This document shows positions 6,674 to 7,734 of a stretch of DNA of 7,734 nt, piece after piece (within the stretch, counting starts at the first letter, position 1; the number at the start of each line of letters is the position of its first letter). The position numbers and the translations under genes are program-made. The notes under the pieces were generated by a model that saw nothing but the letters and a program-made list of their open reading frames with translations, did not search any database and had not been told where the DNA came from. The stretch comes from Ignavibacteriales bacterium (GTDB taxonomy: Bacteria; Bacteroidota; Ignavibacteria; Ignavibacteriales; Melioribacteraceae): assembly GCA_007280825.1 (NCBI GenBank), contig QYQI01000004.1, positions 1-7,734 on the forward strand, in the 5' to 3' direction.

Positions 6674-7734
6674 ATGAAAAAAATATCGATGCTTTTGATT
6701 GTGTGTGCATTGATAATGTCGTTTAACAAGATTTCAGCTCAAGGCGAAGCAGCAGTACCGTTTTTGCTTTTAGCTCCGGATTCAAGAGCTGGCGGTATCG
6801 GCGAATCAGGTTCCGGATTAGCAGATAACTCTGCTGCTATTTTTTGGAATCCAGCCGGCATTGCATTTTTAACCGGATCGGAAATCAGTTTCACTCATAG
6901 CAATTGGCTTCCGGCATTTAATCTTGACCTTTTTTACGAATATGCAACTTATCGTCAATATATAGAAGATCTAAGCGGCAGCGTAACTGCTAGTGTAACT
7001 TTTATGAACTTTGGTGAATTTGTAAGAACAAGTTCAAATTCTCCTGACCCCATTGGAACATTTAGATCTTTCGATGCGGCATTGACTCTGGGTTATGCAA
7101 CTAAGTTAAGTAATAGTTGGGGACTTGGATTTAATTTCAGATTAATACATAGCCGTTTGGCAGATAAACCAACTGAAGCAGAACAAGGCAAAGGCGTTGC
7201 AACTTCAGTGAGCTTTGATGTTGCTGCAATGTGGCGTCCCGAACATTTTGAAATACCGCTCTTGGGTGATCTTGGAAATCAATTTAGTCTTGGTATGAAT
7301 TTAAGTAATTTGGGACCAAAAATTTATTACATAGACCAAGCTCAAGCGGATCCGATCCCGACAAATCTACGTTTGGGGTTGGCGGCAAGAATACTTCAAG
7401 ATGACTACAACTCCCTTACTTACACATTAGATTTTAGTAGACTCTTGATTGGTGTTGCAGATAGTACCGGAAAACGCCCCGATTTTTACAAAGCAATATT
7501 TACATCTTGGACAGACAGGCCATTCAGTGAAGTAATGAAAGATGTTGTTACTTCTATGGGATTGGAATATTGGTACGGTAATGTTGCAGAAGGATTTCAG
7601 TTTGCATTACGTGCTGGTTTCTTTTACGAAGATCCGGATCATGGAAATAGAAAATTCATAACACTTGGTGCAGGTATCCGTTATGAAACATATGGTTTTG
7701 ATTTTAGTTACATAACTACAGATATATTTAAAGG
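6674..7734 (+). CDS. porV: Outer-membrane beta-barrel protein PorV of the type IX secretion system (3' truncated)
   Basis: The frame is open from the ATG at 6674 to the window edge (353 complete codons), so the C-terminus is missing. PorV is a FadL-like outer-membrane barrel that collects cargo from the SprA translocon by its C-terminal domain and hands it to PorU. Residues 1-22 are a signal peptide ending ISA before Q23. The family signature follows: PDSRAGGIGESG at 35-46, then ADNSAAIFWNPAGIAFL around 50-66. The rest shows alternating amphipathic strands with aromatic girdles, such as TLGYATKLSNSWGLGFNF and FQFALRAGFFYEDP. P. gingivalis PorV is about 390 residues, so only the last strands should be absent. 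The close relative PorQ shares the fold, but the position directly after porU favours PorV. A strong ribosome-binding site and a 49-base gap from porU suggest cotranscription. Confidence 0.9.
   Translation, partial: MKKISMLLIVCALIMSFNKISAQGEAAVPFLLLAPDSRAGGIGESGSGLADNSAAIFWNPAGIAFLTGSEISFTHSNWLPAFNLDLFYEYATYRQYIEDLSGSVTASVTFMNFGEFVRTSSNSPDPIGTFRSFDAALTLGYATKLSNSWGLGFNFRLIHSRLADKPTEAEQGKGVATSVSFDVAAMWRPEHFEIPLLGDLGNQFSLGMNLSNLGPKIYYIDQAQADPIPTNLRLGLAARILQDDYNSLTYTLDFSRLLIGVADSTGKRPDFYKAIFTSWTDRPFSEVMKDVVTSMGLEYWYGNVAEGFQFALRAGFFYEDPDHGNRKFITLGAGIRYETYGFDFSYITTDIFK

Overview
The window is AT-rich bacterial DNA that most likely comes from the Bacteroidota/Ignavibacteriota side of the FCB group. 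Three things point there. A PorU-PorV pair of the type IX secretion system (T9SS) fills the right half. The PorU ends in a YPNPF-type sorting domain of the kind common in Ignavibacteria. The tRNA is preceded by a Bacteroidota-type promoter (TTTG, 19 bases, TAnnTTTG). The phylum is an inference; no species-level marker is visible.

Layout from left to right, with every recognised gene on the + strand. (1) Bases 1-692 hold the 3' end of a multi-membrane-span protein, probably a family-39-like glycosyltransferase. (2) Bases 700-853 hold a complete tRNA transcription unit: promoter, tRNA-Glu with anticodon CTC, and a 10-bp rho-independent terminator. (3) Bases 877-2433 hold a compact three-gene cluster: a thioredoxin-fold [2Fe-2S] ferredoxin, endonuclease III (nth) overlapping it by 20 bases, and an HD-domain phosphohydrolase of unknown substrate whose Shine-Dalgarno sequence covers the nth stop codon. 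(4) Bases 2434-2667 are non-coding, with a candidate promoter and an AT-rich palindrome. (5) Bases 2668-7734 hold porU, complete at 1318 residues, and porV, which runs off the right edge.

The genes form two functional groups. Ferredoxin and nth look translationally coupled, which places an electron carrier next to a DNA-repair enzyme that carries a [4Fe-4S] cluster. PorU and PorV are known partners in the T9SS outer-membrane attachment complex: PorV receives cargo from the translocon, and PorU removes the C-terminal signal and attaches the cargo to the cell surface. I saw no CRISPR array, insertion sequence, prophage or clearly new multi-gene system. The most open questions are the ferredoxin-nth-HD linkage and how that cluster is transcribed immediately behind the tRNA terminator.
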